A DNA stretch of 64,000 bases from Oceanobacillus oncorhynchi (GTDB lineage Bacteria > Bacillota > Bacilli > Bacillales > Amphibacillaceae). This document shows positions 34,271-43,777 of the stretch, piece by piece. The position numbers and the translations under genes were made by a program. The stretch is from NCBI RefSeq assembly GCF_000821065.1, contig NZ_CDGG01000001.1, positions 2,170,001 to 2,234,000 of the forward strand, written 5' to 3'. Below the pieces are notes generated by a model. The model was not told the origin of the DNA and searched no databases. It was given only the letters and a program-made list of their open reading frames with translations. The stretch's first letter is position 1, and the number at the start of each line of letters is the position of its first letter.

Positions 34271-35455
34271 ATGAAGCGGGTAACGGTAAAACAAACGCAT
34301 GTAAAACATATCAAACAGCAAAATCCATTGATTTTAGAAGAAGCTATTCATGGAGCGGATAAGCTTCATGAAGGAGAAATCATTGCCCTTCATGCACAGC
34401 AGGGAGAATTTTTGGCACAGGCTTATACAGGTCGCCAAAATAAAGGAATGGGCTGGGTGTTAACGTTTAAACAAGAAGACACCATTGACCAAGGCTTCTT
34501 TAAACAAAAGCTGCTCACAGCGATAAATAAGCGCCGCTCCTATTATCAGGCAGAAGAAACAACTGCCTTTCGTGTGTTTAACGGAGAAGGAGACGGAATC
34601 GGCGGCTTGATTATTGACTATTTTGAAGGCTACTATGTTATCCAATGGTACAGTGAAGGGATTTATGCGTTCAAAGATTGGGTTATACAAGTCTTTGATG
34701 AACTGGGTGACTATCAGGGAATCTACGAAAAGAAACGCTTTGACACGAAAGGACAGTATGTAGAGGGTGACGATTTTGTAAAAGGGACAAGAGGCGAATT
34801 CCCGCTTATCGTAAAGGAAAATGGCATGAACTATGCGGTTTACCTGAATGATGGAGCGATGGTGGGCATTTTCTTAGACCAGCGCGATGTCCGTAAAGCA
34901 TTACGCGATAAATACGCAAAAGGAAAGCATGTATTAAACACCTTTTCCTATACCGGCGCTTTCTCCGTAGCCGCTGCACTTGGAGGAGCAGCAAAAACCA
35001 CCAGCGTAGACTTAGCAAAACGGAGTAAAAGTAAAACCATTGAACAGTTCAGTGTAAATGAGGTTGATTTTGAACAGCAGGATATTATCGTGATGGATGT
35101 ATTTGATTATTTCAAATATGCGAAGCGGAAGAAGCTGCAATTCGATGTCGTTGTTTTGGATCCGCCAAGCTTTGCGCGTTCTAAGAAAAGAACCTTCCGG
35201 ACAGCAAAGGACTATCCGGAGCTGATAGAGAATTCCATTGACTTGCTGGAAAAGGACGGTGTGATTATTGCATCCACCAATACTGCTTCTTTTGGAATGA
35301 AGAAATTCAAAGAGATGATCCAGCGCGGGTTTCAGGCTAAACAAAAGAAATATACGATTCTGGAAGAATTCTCATTGCCGGGTGATTTTGCGGTGAATAA
35401 GCACTTTAAGCAGGGAGATTATCTGAAAGTGATCGTGATTCAAGTAAAAGATTGA
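34271..35455 (+). CDS. Class I rRNA (cytosine-C5) methyltransferase, RlmI/YwbD-like
   Basis: A 394-residue SAM enzyme: an N-terminal PUA-like domain (about 1-75), a beta-hairpin region and a Rossmann domain with V-L-N-T-F-S-Y-T-G-A-F-S-V-A-A (about 220-235) and the catalytic V-V-V-L-D-P-P-S-F-A-R-S (about 295). It corresponds to RlmI of Escherichia coli, which methylates 23S rRNA; the exact base in this organism is not known. Last gene of the small rightward cluster, followed by a strong terminator. Confidence 0.9.
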   Translation: MKRVTVKQTHVKHIKQQNPLILEEAIHGADKLHEGEIIALHAQQGEFLAQAYTGRQNKGMGWVLTFKQEDTIDQGFFKQKLLTAINKRRSYYQAEETTAFRVFNGEGDGIGGLIIDYFEGYYVIQWYSEGIYAFKDWVIQVFDELGDYQGIYEKKRFDTKGQYVEGDDFVKGTRGEFPLIVKENGMNYAVYLNDGAMVGIFLDQRDVRKALRDKYAKGKHVLNTFSYTGAFSVAAALGGAAKTTSVDLAKRSKSKTIEQFSVNEVDFEQQDIIVMDVFDYFKYAKRKKLQFDVVVLDPPSFARSKKRTFRTAKDYPELIENSIDLLEKDGVIIASTNTASFGMKKFKEMIQRGFQAKQKKYTILEEFSLPGDFAVNKHFKQGDYLKVIVIQVKD

Positions 35456-35485
35456 TGCATAACACTGTAGTTATGCAAAAACAAA

Positions 35486-35539
35486 AAAAGAGGCTGTTGT
35501 ATCGTCAAGTAATCGATGATACAACAGTCCTTTTAAAGT
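35486..35539. terminator. Bidirectional terminator
   Basis: GGCTGTTGTATC and GATACAACAGTCC pair over 12 bases (one G-U) with an A-run before and TTTT after; between the methyltransferase gene and the convergent betaine-binding gene. Confidence 0.85.
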
Positions 35540-35552
35540 ATTTGATAGAAGG

Positions 35553-36461
35553 CTACTCCTTTGGTTCTAAATCTTCAATCGAATCAATATCCATATATTC
35601 AGGAACAACAAAACCATTTTGAAGACCATCCAAGTTTGGACCTAAGTCAACAAATTCACCTTCGTAGCGATCATACAAATGCCCTTGTGTTATTGGTAAT
35701 GCCGGAGCAACGGTTGCATCAACACTGTCGCCGGCAATGCTTTCAAATAAAATGGCAGGGTCGACTTCTGTTACGGTAACATCATAGCCATACTCGGTGA
35801 GTACTTGTTCCATAACTGCTGCAGATGCTTGCTCTGCTTCCCAAGGCATAGAACCAATCTCGATTTTTTCTCCATCTGCTTCTTCGATATTTTCAGTCCA
35901 CTCATCCACTTTATCCGGATTATCTTCCACCCAGTTAGAAGCAGCAGTTTCAACATCTGAATCTTCTGCTTCATACATTACTTGTTCTACGTCATCTAAC
36001 TCCCAGTTAAATGCATCGAGCAGTTTATAAGCGTCCGGCATGTCTTCTTCTAAGCCTAAGCGTGTGATTGTATGGGCAGATTCGCTCTCTCCCATCGTAC
36101 CTTCCGGGTCTTCGAGCATTTTTAAATCGTATTGGAGAAATTTATGGTGTGGTATCCAGCCAGTAACAATAATTGGATCTTCATTACTTATTGCATCAGC
36201 CAATTGTGCAAGCATTCCTACTGTTGAACTTTCTTCAAGCTCCCAGCCATCAAGATTATCGTAAGTATCAAGCGTATTATTTGCGGTTTCTGTAACACCT
36301 GCACCAGGTTCAATACCTGTAATTGTGTAGTCCACTTCTTCACTATAATTAATGTCTCCTCCAGCCTCTGCTGAATCTTCCTCTGTTGAATCATTACCAC
36401 ATGCAGCAAGCAGAAAAATAGAAGCTATACCTACTGCTGACAATGTTTTTAATGCGTTCAC
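35553..36461 (-). CDS. Glycine betaine/osmoprotectant-binding lipoprotein, OpuAC family
   Basis: About 302 residues. Signal peptide and lipobox F-L-L-A-A-C-G-N are followed by an acidic linker. The body has the two-lobe fold of OpuAC with W-I-P-H-H-K-F-L-Q-Y-D and G-S-M-P-W-E-A-E aromatic ligand segments of betaine cages. AAAGG fits the GTG at 36461 better than the TTG at 36473. No permease or ATPase gene is near, so it must work with a transporter elsewhere or is left over. The protein is very acidic (Glu/Asp-rich), as in halophiles. Confidence 0.85.
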   Translation of the reverse strand: MNALKTLSAVGIASIFLLAACGNDSTEEDSAEAGGDINYSEEVDYTITGIEPGAGVTETANNTLDTYDNLDGWELEESSTVGMLAQLADAISNEDPIIVTGWIPHHKFLQYDLKMLEDPEGTMGESESAHTITRLGLEEDMPDAYKLLDAFNWELDDVEQVMYEAEDSDVETAASNWVEDNPDKVDEWTENIEEADGEKIEIGSMPWEAEQASAAVMEQVLTEYGYDVTVTEVDPAILFESIAGDSVDATVAPALPITQGHLYDRYEGEFVDLGPNLDGLQNGFVVPEYMDIDSIEDLEPKE

Positions 36462-37014
36462 AAATGACAACACCTTTCTGAAATTGTTCGTTTGGTACTA
36501 CGTTTTTAATCGAATCAAAGTCCATATAATCATCCACTATCAGGTATCTTCAAAATTCTCAGAGTCGTTGATATCGGTAAGTAAGCACTTAATGATATGA
36601 GCAGCAAAATGTTGAAAAATGGCTGCTGAAATATCTTAAGTCATTTTTAAGTATATATTCAAAATCCGATAATCGTATCATTCACATTCGCTTAGACCCT
36701 GATGAATCTGATTCTTTCATTTCATCACCACCGTCCCGCGAGTAATGTAAGTTTTAAGATTGCCCATGGCATAGAACATCTTTAAGGACTTTGAAAAATA
36801 TCGTACCGTTTCTGAAATATTCTGTTAAGTAAAATTATTTTACTCGCTTCTATACAACCTAACACAAAGTATAAATATAAGCAAAGTACCGTCATATGGC
36901 TTTGCATGCTTTAGAGACAATATTATTCAATATTAAAGCGTAGGTAAGAAAAAGAATACAATCTGATTTTATGGATGAAGTTTCCCTTTATAATTATTTC
37001 AGAAAAATGCTAAT

Positions 37015-37042
37015 AAAAATCTCAAAAACTATTGAATAAATA
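37015..37042 (+). repeat. 28-bp direct repeat, left copy
   Basis: The 28 bases from 37015, with core TCTCAAAAACTATTGAATAA, recur without change at 39672-39699. The two copies enclose 2.6 kb of AT-rich DNA with two odd genes. The right copy includes part of the argF promoter and ArgR box. Confidence 0.85.
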
Positions 37043-37144
37043 AGCATTTTAAGCAGAGGAATTATTTGGTAGTGGTTATGATTCAGGTAAAGGGTGAGTA
37101 GTTTTAATTGTGATGAGAACAATGTATCTCATCAAATGTAAATA

Positions 37145-37182
37145 AAAGCAGCAAGCAATGAATTCATTACTTGCTGCTTTTA
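37145..37182. terminator. Bidirectional terminator
   Basis: AAAAGCAGCAAG and CTTGCTGCTTTT pair perfectly, 13 bases after the stop of the leftward unrecognised gene. Confidence 0.9.
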
Positions 37183-37194
37183 CAATAGATATCT

Positions 37195-38130
37195 TTAGGA
37201 CGATAATAATATCTTCCAATAATCAGAAATATGACTAATTGTTTTATTTGTTTGCTCTTTAATAGAATCTTTTGCTGTTTGTAAATTTGAATCTTTTGAT
37301 GAGAATCCTTTTGTCACATAATTCACCAATTGTTCTTGTAATTGAAACATAAGCAAATCAACTTCAGAAGCATCTTTCAGTTCATTAAACTGTTTAGTAT
37401 ATTTGTCTACCATATCCATAATTTCTTCAGATGTATATTCTGTGACGCCAAGCTTATTCGTGATAGTTAGATTTTTTCTTTGTTCTGCATCTAATGAAAC
37501 AGGTGGCAAATTAGTCATTTTTGCACGAGCTTCAAAAAATTTTTCATGAACAGAGCGATGATTCGTAACAGCATCTTTATTATGTGTAGTATATTGGTCG
37601 ATAAGCTGGTCAAAACCTTCTTTCACCTTAGAATTATCTGTTAGAAATTTATCGCTGAATACGTGAAGTGCAGATACGGAAGAAGCAAATTCCAGCTGTG
37701 CTTCAGCTGAACTTAACATTAATTCTCCACCGCCGCGACCTCCACTGCCCATTCTTCCATTAACATGATAGTGTCCTAAACTATCAAGGGCTTCCGTTAC
37801 TTGCATCAATATATTTTCCATATTCTGAATAGTATCTTTGTCGTGATCCTCATAGAAACCTGTTTCATTTAAATATTGACTAAACACCAAATATTGATGA
37901 TACGGACGATAAGAAAAAAGGTCAGAAGGATCAGCATTTGGATTTACAATGGAGTTTACCATGATTTCGTGACCTTTATCCATTTGCTCTCTTAAGGTTT
38001 TTACTTCATCAGAGAGTAGTAAGGAATCTGACATTTTTAAATGTGCATTGGTTTTCTTGACATTTGCTAAAGAAGTTTCTTTTGATACATATGGGGTGCC
38101 GACTCCCGTATAATAACCATCAATTTGCAT
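37195..38130 (-). CDS. Unrecognised soluble protein, mostly helical
   Basis: 311 residues; I do not recognise a family. There is no signal peptide and no membrane segment. The start is M-Q-I-D-G-Y-Y-T-G-V-G-T-P-Y-V, then mainly charged helices, interrupted at about 128-140 by a glycine-rich stretch (G-R-M-G-S-G-G-R-G-G-G-E) that looks like a flexible hinge. AGAGGTGA lies 5 bases before the ATG, so it is a real gene. It is AT-rich compared with its neighbours and lies between the two 28-bp repeats with a decayed secreted-protein gene, which points to acquired DNA. Confidence 0.7.
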   Translation of the reverse strand: MQIDGYYTGVGTPYVSKETSLANVKKTNAHLKMSDSLLLSDEVKTLREQMDKGHEIMVNSIVNPNADPSDLFSYRPYHQYLVFSQYLNETGFYEDHDKDTIQNMENILMQVTEALDSLGHYHVNGRMGSGGRGGGELMLSSAEAQLEFASSVSALHVFSDKFLTDNSKVKEGFDQLIDQYTTHNKDAVTNHRSVHEKFFEARAKMTNLPPVSLDAEQRKNLTITNKLGVTEYTSEEIMDMVDKYTKQFNELKDASEVDLLMFQLQEQLVNYVTKGFSSKDSNLQTAKDSIKEQTNKTISHISDYWKILLSS

Positions 38131-38245
38131 ATTTTCACCTCTTCTTAGTATAAAAATTATGATTGAGAAACATCCACCAAACTTTCTTCCTCCAATAATC
38201 TTAGAATGGAAGGATAACGGATGATAATTCTTCGGTATATATAAA

Positions 38246-39436
38246 TTAACGAGGTGAATAGGTAGGAAGCGGTTCTATACCTGCTGCATAATAAAAATTT
38301 AAACCGCTAAAAAAATCTATTGTTTTACCTGTGCTGATATCAAAGACTAAAATATGCTCTCCATAATTGAAATCGTGTACATCTAATCTTCGTGGTGTTT
38401 TTTTTACCTAAGGTGTCAACAAATGAATTATGGTAAATTGGATTTGTACCAGATTGATACTGTGATTCATTGTACATAAACCCAGTGTCTATGTCTAAAG
38501 CAAGAAAAAGTACTTGCTGTGAACTTGTATAGTTAGAATGATACGAATAAACATTTGGTAATATATCTTTTACTTGAACATTATAAACCTCATGAGTACG
38601 CCGATTATAACCACCGTTGTCTGAAAAATAGAATTCTCTTTTCCAACTTAAATTTGAATTACTACTGCTCCAATTCAATACGTGAGTACCGTTTGCATAA
38701 ACCGAACTATCTGCATACTCAGCTACTACATGACTAAGTGAACTTGTAAATTCTATGATATTCGTATAGTTAGGTGGAATAGAAGCATTCATTCTCAGAT
38801 TATAATTATCGCCTACTTCTCCTGTAGACCTTACTTCTAATGCATAATTTCCTGCTGGAAGATTAGGAACAAGTAGCCATTGATCAGTACCTTTTATAAT
38901 TCCAGTGTTATACATAATCATGCTGTCCCAATCAACAATATACAATTCTACTTCATAATTTGCATTATCAGACGAGAGTCTTGTCAGTACCCCTCTGTCT
39001 GAAGTAGGACTAAAGAAAAAAATATCTGTAGGGTCGGCTTGAGATAGATTACTTGTTGCGTTCATAATTAAACCATCTATTTCATAGAGTGCTTGTGGCT
39101 GAACTGTATCTGAATCTTGAACTGGCTGGATAGTGTCCTTTGTTTTATTACTCAGGTCATCATTATCCTGCTGAATTTCTTTTGTGTCTCCTGTTTTCTC
39201 TAAATTAACAGGTGCATTTTTAATTTCACTTGAATCTAAGTTATTGTCACTATCTGCTTCTTGCAAATTTTTTTGAATTTCTTTAATTTCTTCAAGGTTT
39301 TCAGAATCAGTACTTGATGTTTCATCAAATTCATCTGCATATACAATATTCTCCGTACTTATTGTGCTAAAAAATAATAAAATCGCGATGCTTAACATCT
39401 TAACATCATTAAAGATCTAATTTTCTTATTGGTCAT
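38246..39436 (-). pseudogene. Secreted protein gene with two frameshifts
   Basis: The natural start is ATG 39436 behind GGGAGG, giving M-T-N-K-K-I-R-S-L-M, but this frame stops after 14 codons. The signal peptide continues in the next frame (L-S-I-A-I-L-L-F-F-S-T, cleavage after V-Y-A), followed by an acidic linker of about 90 residues and a beta-rich domain (about 110-330) resembling bacterial pre-peptidase (PPC) domains: N-L-P-A-G-N-Y-A-L-E-V. At 38398-38405 a run of eight A shifts the frame again; one A fewer restores T-P-R-R-L-D-V-H-D-F-N-Y-G-E and a further 45 residues to a stop at 38246. Decay, sequencing error or slippage in the A-run are all possible. Confidence 0.7.
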
Positions 39437-39671
39437 TGATAATCCTCCCTTTATTATATATGAAAATAAGTATATCTATCCTTTATTTCGGTCGGATTAA
39501 GAAATAATCAAGTAAAAATACCTATTTAATAAATCTATATACAAGTAAGAGAGCTCCCTTAAGATATAAGGTAATTTCACTGTTCAGCCTTAATTTTAAA
39601 AATTTTTAAAAAAAGTTAGTAAAGAGTATACAAGATATTAAAAGTAATTAAGCAAGATATGATGGAATAAA

Positions 39672-39699
39672 AAAAATCTCAAAAACTATTGAATAAATA
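39672..39699 (+). repeat. 28-bp direct repeat, right copy
   Basis: Exact copy of 37015-37042. Its last 12 bases form the left part of an ArgR box and the -35 of argF, so it belongs to the argF promoter. Confidence 0.85.
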
Positions 39700-39726
39700 T
39701 TCTTTTTATTGCATAATAATTCATAA
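39688..39726 (+). promoter_or_regulatory. argF promoter with two ArgR (AhrC) boxes
   Basis: TTGAAT (39689-39694), 17 bases, CATAAT (39712-39717). Two ARG-box-like palindromes cover it: ATTGAATAAATATTCTTT (39688-39705) and TTGCATAATAATTCATAA (39709-39726). Arginine-dependent repression by ArgR/AhrC is inferred. Confidence 0.75.
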
Positions 39727-39751
39727 CAACTTATTGAAGAGGTGTACGTGA

Positions 39752-40711
39752 ATGACAACAAATCAAATCCAATTTCAGCAGCAGGAGTTAAAAGGAAGAG
39801 ACTTTCTGACACTTGCTGATTATACAAAAGATGAAATCGACTATTTGATCGAATTAGCAGATTATCAAAAGAAGCAAAGTAAAGAAGGGATTATTTTTGA
39901 ACCCTTGAAGGGGAAAACGTTAGGAATGATTTTTGAAAAGGCTTCGACAAGAACGCGTGTATCCTTTGAAACAGGTATCTATCAGCTGGGCGGTTTAGGT
40001 ATTTTCTTAAGCTCCAAGGATATACAGATTGGCAGGGGAGAAACGATTGCAGATACAGCACAGGTGCTTTCAGGCTATTTGGATGGAATTATGATCCGTA
40101 CCTATAATCAGGATGATGTGGTGGAGCTGGCGAAGTATGCAAGTATCCCTGTCATCAATGGATTGACAGACCTTTATCACCCATGTCAGGTATTAGCAGA
40201 TTTACAGACCATCAAAGAGGTGAAAGGTGTGCTGCAGGGACAGAAACTGGTTTATATCGGTGATGGTAATAATATGGCGCATTCTTTAATGATTGGTGCT
40301 GCAAAAATGGGCATGCATATTGTTACAGTAACACCAGATGATTATAAGCCGGAGGAGCAGGTTACGGAAAAAGCGAAACAATTTGCTTCTGAACACAGTG
40401 CAACGATTGAATGGAGTAATGATCCAGCCGAGGCTGTGAAAAATGCAGATGTCGTTTATACAGATGTATGGGCAAGCATGGGGCAGGAAGCGGAGCAAAC
40501 AAAGCGTGAGCAGGACTTTCAGCAGTTTCAGGTAAATGAAGCACTTCTTGCCAATGCAAAAGCAGATGTCACCTTTATGCATTGCCTGCCAGCTCATCGG
40601 GGAGAAGAGGTATCTGCAGGAGTGATTGATGGGAAGCATTCTGTTGTCTTCCTGCAGTCCGAAAACCGCCTGCATGCACAAAAAGCTTTGATGACAGCGT
40701 TAATGGGATAA
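39752..40711 (+). CDS. argF: Ornithine carbamoyltransferase
   Basis: A 319-residue enzyme making citrulline from ornithine and carbamoyl phosphate. Carbamoyl-phosphate motif S-T-R-T-R at 65-69, Y-H-P-C-Q-V-L-A-D-L, ornithine site S-M-G-Q-E, and H-C-L-P-A-H-R-G near the C-terminus are all intact. AGAGGTG precedes the ATG. It stands alone, not with other arg genes. The two ArgR boxes upstream favour the anabolic enzyme; without arcA or arcC nearby a catabolic role is unlikely. Confidence 0.96.
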   Translation: MTTNQIQFQQQELKGRDFLTLADYTKDEIDYLIELADYQKKQSKEGIIFEPLKGKTLGMIFEKASTRTRVSFETGIYQLGGLGIFLSSKDIQIGRGETIADTAQVLSGYLDGIMIRTYNQDDVVELAKYASIPVINGLTDLYHPCQVLADLQTIKEVKGVLQGQKLVYIGDGNNMAHSLMIGAAKMGMHIVTVTPDDYKPEEQVTEKAKQFASEHSATIEWSNDPAEAVKNADVVYTDVWASMGQEAEQTKREQDFQQFQVNEALLANAKADVTFMHCLPAHRGEEVSAGVIDGKHSVVFLQSENRLHAQKALMTALMG

Positions 40712-40730
40712 ATATAGAAGAAATAATGAA

Positions 40731-40770
40731 GCGGGAAAGTCAGTAAGACAGACTTTCCTGTTTTTTTATT
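40731..40770 (+). terminator. Terminator after argF
   Basis: GGGAAAGTC and GACTTTCC pair around a short loop, followed by TGTTTTTTT. Confidence 0.85.
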
Positions 40771-41169
40771 TCTAAATACTTTTTGAATATCCTCTTTTAG
40801 AAATTTTTCCTCCCTTCGATTACAAGGATGATACGATTAATGGCCGCTTATCTTCGCTGTAAAACCGCTTTTTAAACTACTTGCATCTGCACAGTCTTTG
40901 GGTATGGATTCGAAGAAAAATCTACCTTATCTACACTAAGGGAAGTTGTTTTTAAAACAGGTATTATTCACTAATTACATTGGAATTTCAGCATAGCTTG
41001 GAACACGGTAATTCTCTATTAATTGCTGTTTTCAAACCGTCTCCCGGGAGGGCTTCTTATAATAAAAGATTTAATAAGAAGGAGATATACAAAGGTTTGA
41101 TAGTATAGCGACCCGGGTAATAGTTAGAATACTTGTACATAAAAACAAATAAATAGAAGAGGTGTAGGC
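40771..41169. other. Long upstream region of the interrupted BCCT gene
   Basis: About 400 bases without a gene. It contains a perfect 8-bp inverted repeat, CTTCTTAT (41053-41060) and ATAAGAAG (41074-41081), a likely operator, and the sigma-B-like promoter at 41095-41120. The first 250 bases show nothing I can interpret. Confidence 0.5.
41095..41120 (+). promoter_or_regulatory. Sigma-B-like promoter before the first BCCT gene
   Basis: GTTTGA, 14 bases, GGGTAA, close to the general-stress consensus GTTTAA-N12-15-GGGWAW, 50 bases before the ATG. opuD and opuE of Bacillus subtilis are also partly sigma-B driven. Confidence 0.6.
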
Positions 41170-42247
41170 ATGAAAAGTGTAACAAGCGTGTTTTGGTACG
41201 CTTTAGCTTTATGTATTATTGTAGTTCTTTGGGGCTCCTTTGCTCCTGTTAATTTAGAAGGGGTTACATTAGAGATTACTACGTTTATCTCTGAAAAATT
41301 TGGTTGGTATTACTTATTATTAGTCATGTTAACGCTGGTATTATGTGTGTATCTTATTTTTTCACGATATGGAAATATTAAATTAGGGAAAGAACATGAT
41401 AAACCTGAGTTTAGTTTATTATCATGGTTTACTATGCTGTTTAGTGCAGGAATGGGGATGGGATTAGTATTTTGGACAACTTCCGAACCAATTTCCCATG
41501 CTTTTATCAGTTCTCCTGGAGCAGAACTGGGCTCAGAGCAAGCGCTTAACGACAGCTTAAAATATGCTTTCTTTCATTGGGGGATGCATGCCTGGGCAGT
41601 ATATGGCATGGTGGCACTGGTATTAGCATACTTTAAATTCCATAAAGACACCCCGGGACTCATTAGCGCTACATTAGTCCCGCTGTTCGGCAAGAAAGCA
41701 ATGCAAGGTCTTCCAGGAAAAATCATAGATACCCTGGCTGTATTTGCTACTGTCGTTGGTGTTGCTGCGACCTTAGGGTTTGGATCTGCGCAAATTAATG
41801 GCGGGCTATCCTATTTATTTGGTACACCTGGAACTTTTCCAGTGCAGCTGCTCATTTTAGTCATAGCAACTGTCCTGTTTATTGTTTCAGCCTGGTCCGG
41901 GATTGGCAGAGGAATAAAATACTTAAGTAATTTTAATATGGGTCTGGCATTTATATTATTACTCCTGCTATTTATCATCGGACCTACTTTATACATTCTT
42001 AATATGTTCACACATACATTAGGAAGCTATGTATCAGACTTTTTTGAGATGAGTCTGCGAATGGCTCCTCAGAATGCAGAACAGAGAGGCTGGATTGATG
42101 ATTGGACGATCTTTTATTGGGCATGGTGGATTTCTTGGTCGCCATTTGTGGGCATCTTTATTGCCCGCATTTCTAAAGGGAGAACGATTAAGGAATTTAT
42201 GCTGGGCGTGTTATTTGTTCCAGCTATTGTCTGTTTTATTTTCTTTA

Positions 42248-43777
42248 CTCAACTTTCGCACCTAGAAAAACTTAATAAAATCAATAAGCTCAAGTACTTG
42301 TAGCTACTGTAGTAGGTTGCTTGACACAGATTTTAAACATGAAAAAACACCTTTCCGTTTGGTATAGTTGATTTGTCTAGAATCACTACCAAAACAGAAG
42401 AGGTGTCTCCTACCATGATAGCGAATAATGACCCGAATAAGCAACTGCCAACTGAAATAAAATCTGTATTTAAAGAATTAGGTGTTCTAAAACATTTGCG
42501 TAACGCTGGAATTACCAAGTCTTTTGGCATTTCTAGTGCTATTATTTTTCAATTAATCTTTCGTCTCATCTTTGAACATAAAAATTGGTTTCGTATGCTG
42601 GATAGTAAGAAGTCCGCAGATCTTCCGGCGAAAGATACGGTTTATCGCTTTTTAAACAAGTCTACTTTTAATTGGCGGCGTTTTCTGCTTGCCTTGGCTT
42701 CTTCTGTCATTTCAAAAGTATCTGCCTTTACGAGTCATCGTCGTCCTAAAGTATTTATCATCGATGATTCCTCTTATGACCGGAATAGAAGCAAAAAAGT
42801 AGAGTTATTAGCCCGGTGTTTTGATCATGCTTCTCAAAAGATGAGGTTTTATAAAGGGTTCCGCATGTTAACTTTGGGATGGTCCGATGGCGCAACTTTT
42901 ATGCCTGTAGACTTCTCTTTATTAAGTTCGAAAAAGCATCAGATCAATGGTATTTCTAAAGACATCGATAAGCGCAGTTCTGGATATAAACGTCGCCAGG
43001 AAGCCTTACAAACCGCACCGGAACAAATTCCGGGTATGCTTCAGCGTGCCATGAATGCCGGGATAGATGCTTCTTATGTGTTAATGGATTCCTGGTTTAC
43101 CCAACCGCCTCTGATCAAAGACATCAAAGAACAAGGACTTGATGTGGTTGGCATGGTTAAAAATTTAAAACAACGTTATCTGGTAGATGGCAAACATGTC
43201 AGTTTAAAAGAACTTTATCGTCTGGCAAAACCGGCATTCGGCAAGAAAAGCATTCTTCGTTCCATTCACACCACACAAGCCAACGGTGTGCCGGTCAAAG
43301 TCGTATTTGTGCGTAATCGTAATAAAAAGAGCGACTGGCTCGCTATTTTGAGTACAGATTGTACCCTTAGCGATCAAGAAATTATTCGTATCTATGGGAT
43401 GCGCTGGGATATTGAAGTCTTTTTCAAGACAACCAAATCGCTTTTGAATCTACAAAAAGAGTTCCAAAGCCGGTCTTATGATGCCCTTATCAGCCATACC
43501 ACGATTGTATTTACAAGGTATATCGTGCTTTCTTGGCAAAACCGTTGTAACTCGGATGATCGAACACTAGGCGGCTTATTTTATGAATTATGTGATGAAA
43601 TTGATGAACTGGATTGGGCTGTTGCTTTACAGCAATTAATCGAGATTCTTGATGATGTCATCCAGCATACCAATAAAGCAATACAAAAATTAATCAAAAA
43701 TCAAGTACAGCAATGGGTGGCAGGTTTACCTAACTATATCAAGGGTTACATGTCTATTTCAGTGTGCGAAAGTTGAG
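42248..43777 (+). mobile_element. IS4-family insertion sequence
   Basis: 1530 bp. Terminal inverted repeats CTCAACTTTCGCAC at 42248-42261 and GTGCGAAAGTTGAG at 43764-43777 are perfect over 14 bp. The target duplication TTCTTTA flanks it (42241-42247 and 43778-43784). It holds one intact transposase on the plus strand. Intact ends and gene suggest a recent insertion. Confidence 0.93.
42415..43776 (+). CDS. IS4-family transposase
   Basis: About 453 residues with a DDE catalytic fold: F-I-I-D-D-S-S-Y-D (first Asp), Y-V-L-M-D-S-W-F-T (second Asp) and the Y-(2)-R-(3)-E-(6)-K motif as I-Y-G-M-R-W-D-I-E-V-F-F-K-T-T-K, which marks the IS4 family. The start is the ATG at 42415 after AGAGGTG; the frame is open back to 42373. 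The stop lies at the last bases of the right inverted repeat. It lacks any sign of decay. Confidence 0.93.
   Translation: MIANNDPNKQLPTEIKSVFKELGVLKHLRNAGITKSFGISSAIIFQLIFRLIFEHKNWFRMLDSKKSADLPAKDTVYRFLNKSTFNWRRFLLALASSVISKVSAFTSHRRPKVFIIDDSSYDRNRSKKVELLARCFDHASQKMRFYKGFRMLTLGWSDGATFMPVDFSLLSSKKHQINGISKDIDKRSSGYKRRQEALQTAPEQIPGMLQRAMNAGIDASYVLMDSWFTQPPLIKDIKEQGLDVVGMVKNLKQRYLVDGKHVSLKELYRLAKPAFGKKSILRSIHTTQANGVPVKVVFVRNRNKKSDWLAILSTDCTLSDQEIIRIYGMRWDIEVFFKTTKSLLNLQKEFQSRSYDALISHTTIVFTRYIVLSWQNRCNSDDRTLGGLFYELCDEIDELDWAVALQQLIEILDDVIQHTNKAIQKLIKNQVQQWVAGLPNYIKGYMSISVCES

Larger units (their letters stand above)
36474..37194. other. Long intergenic region, AT-rich
   Basis: About 720 bases without a gene I can support. 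It contains the promoter region of the betaine-binding gene, the left copy of a 28-bp direct repeat (37015-37042) and a terminator (37145-37182). No riboswitch, tRNA or further frame with a ribosome site was seen. Confidence 0.6.
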
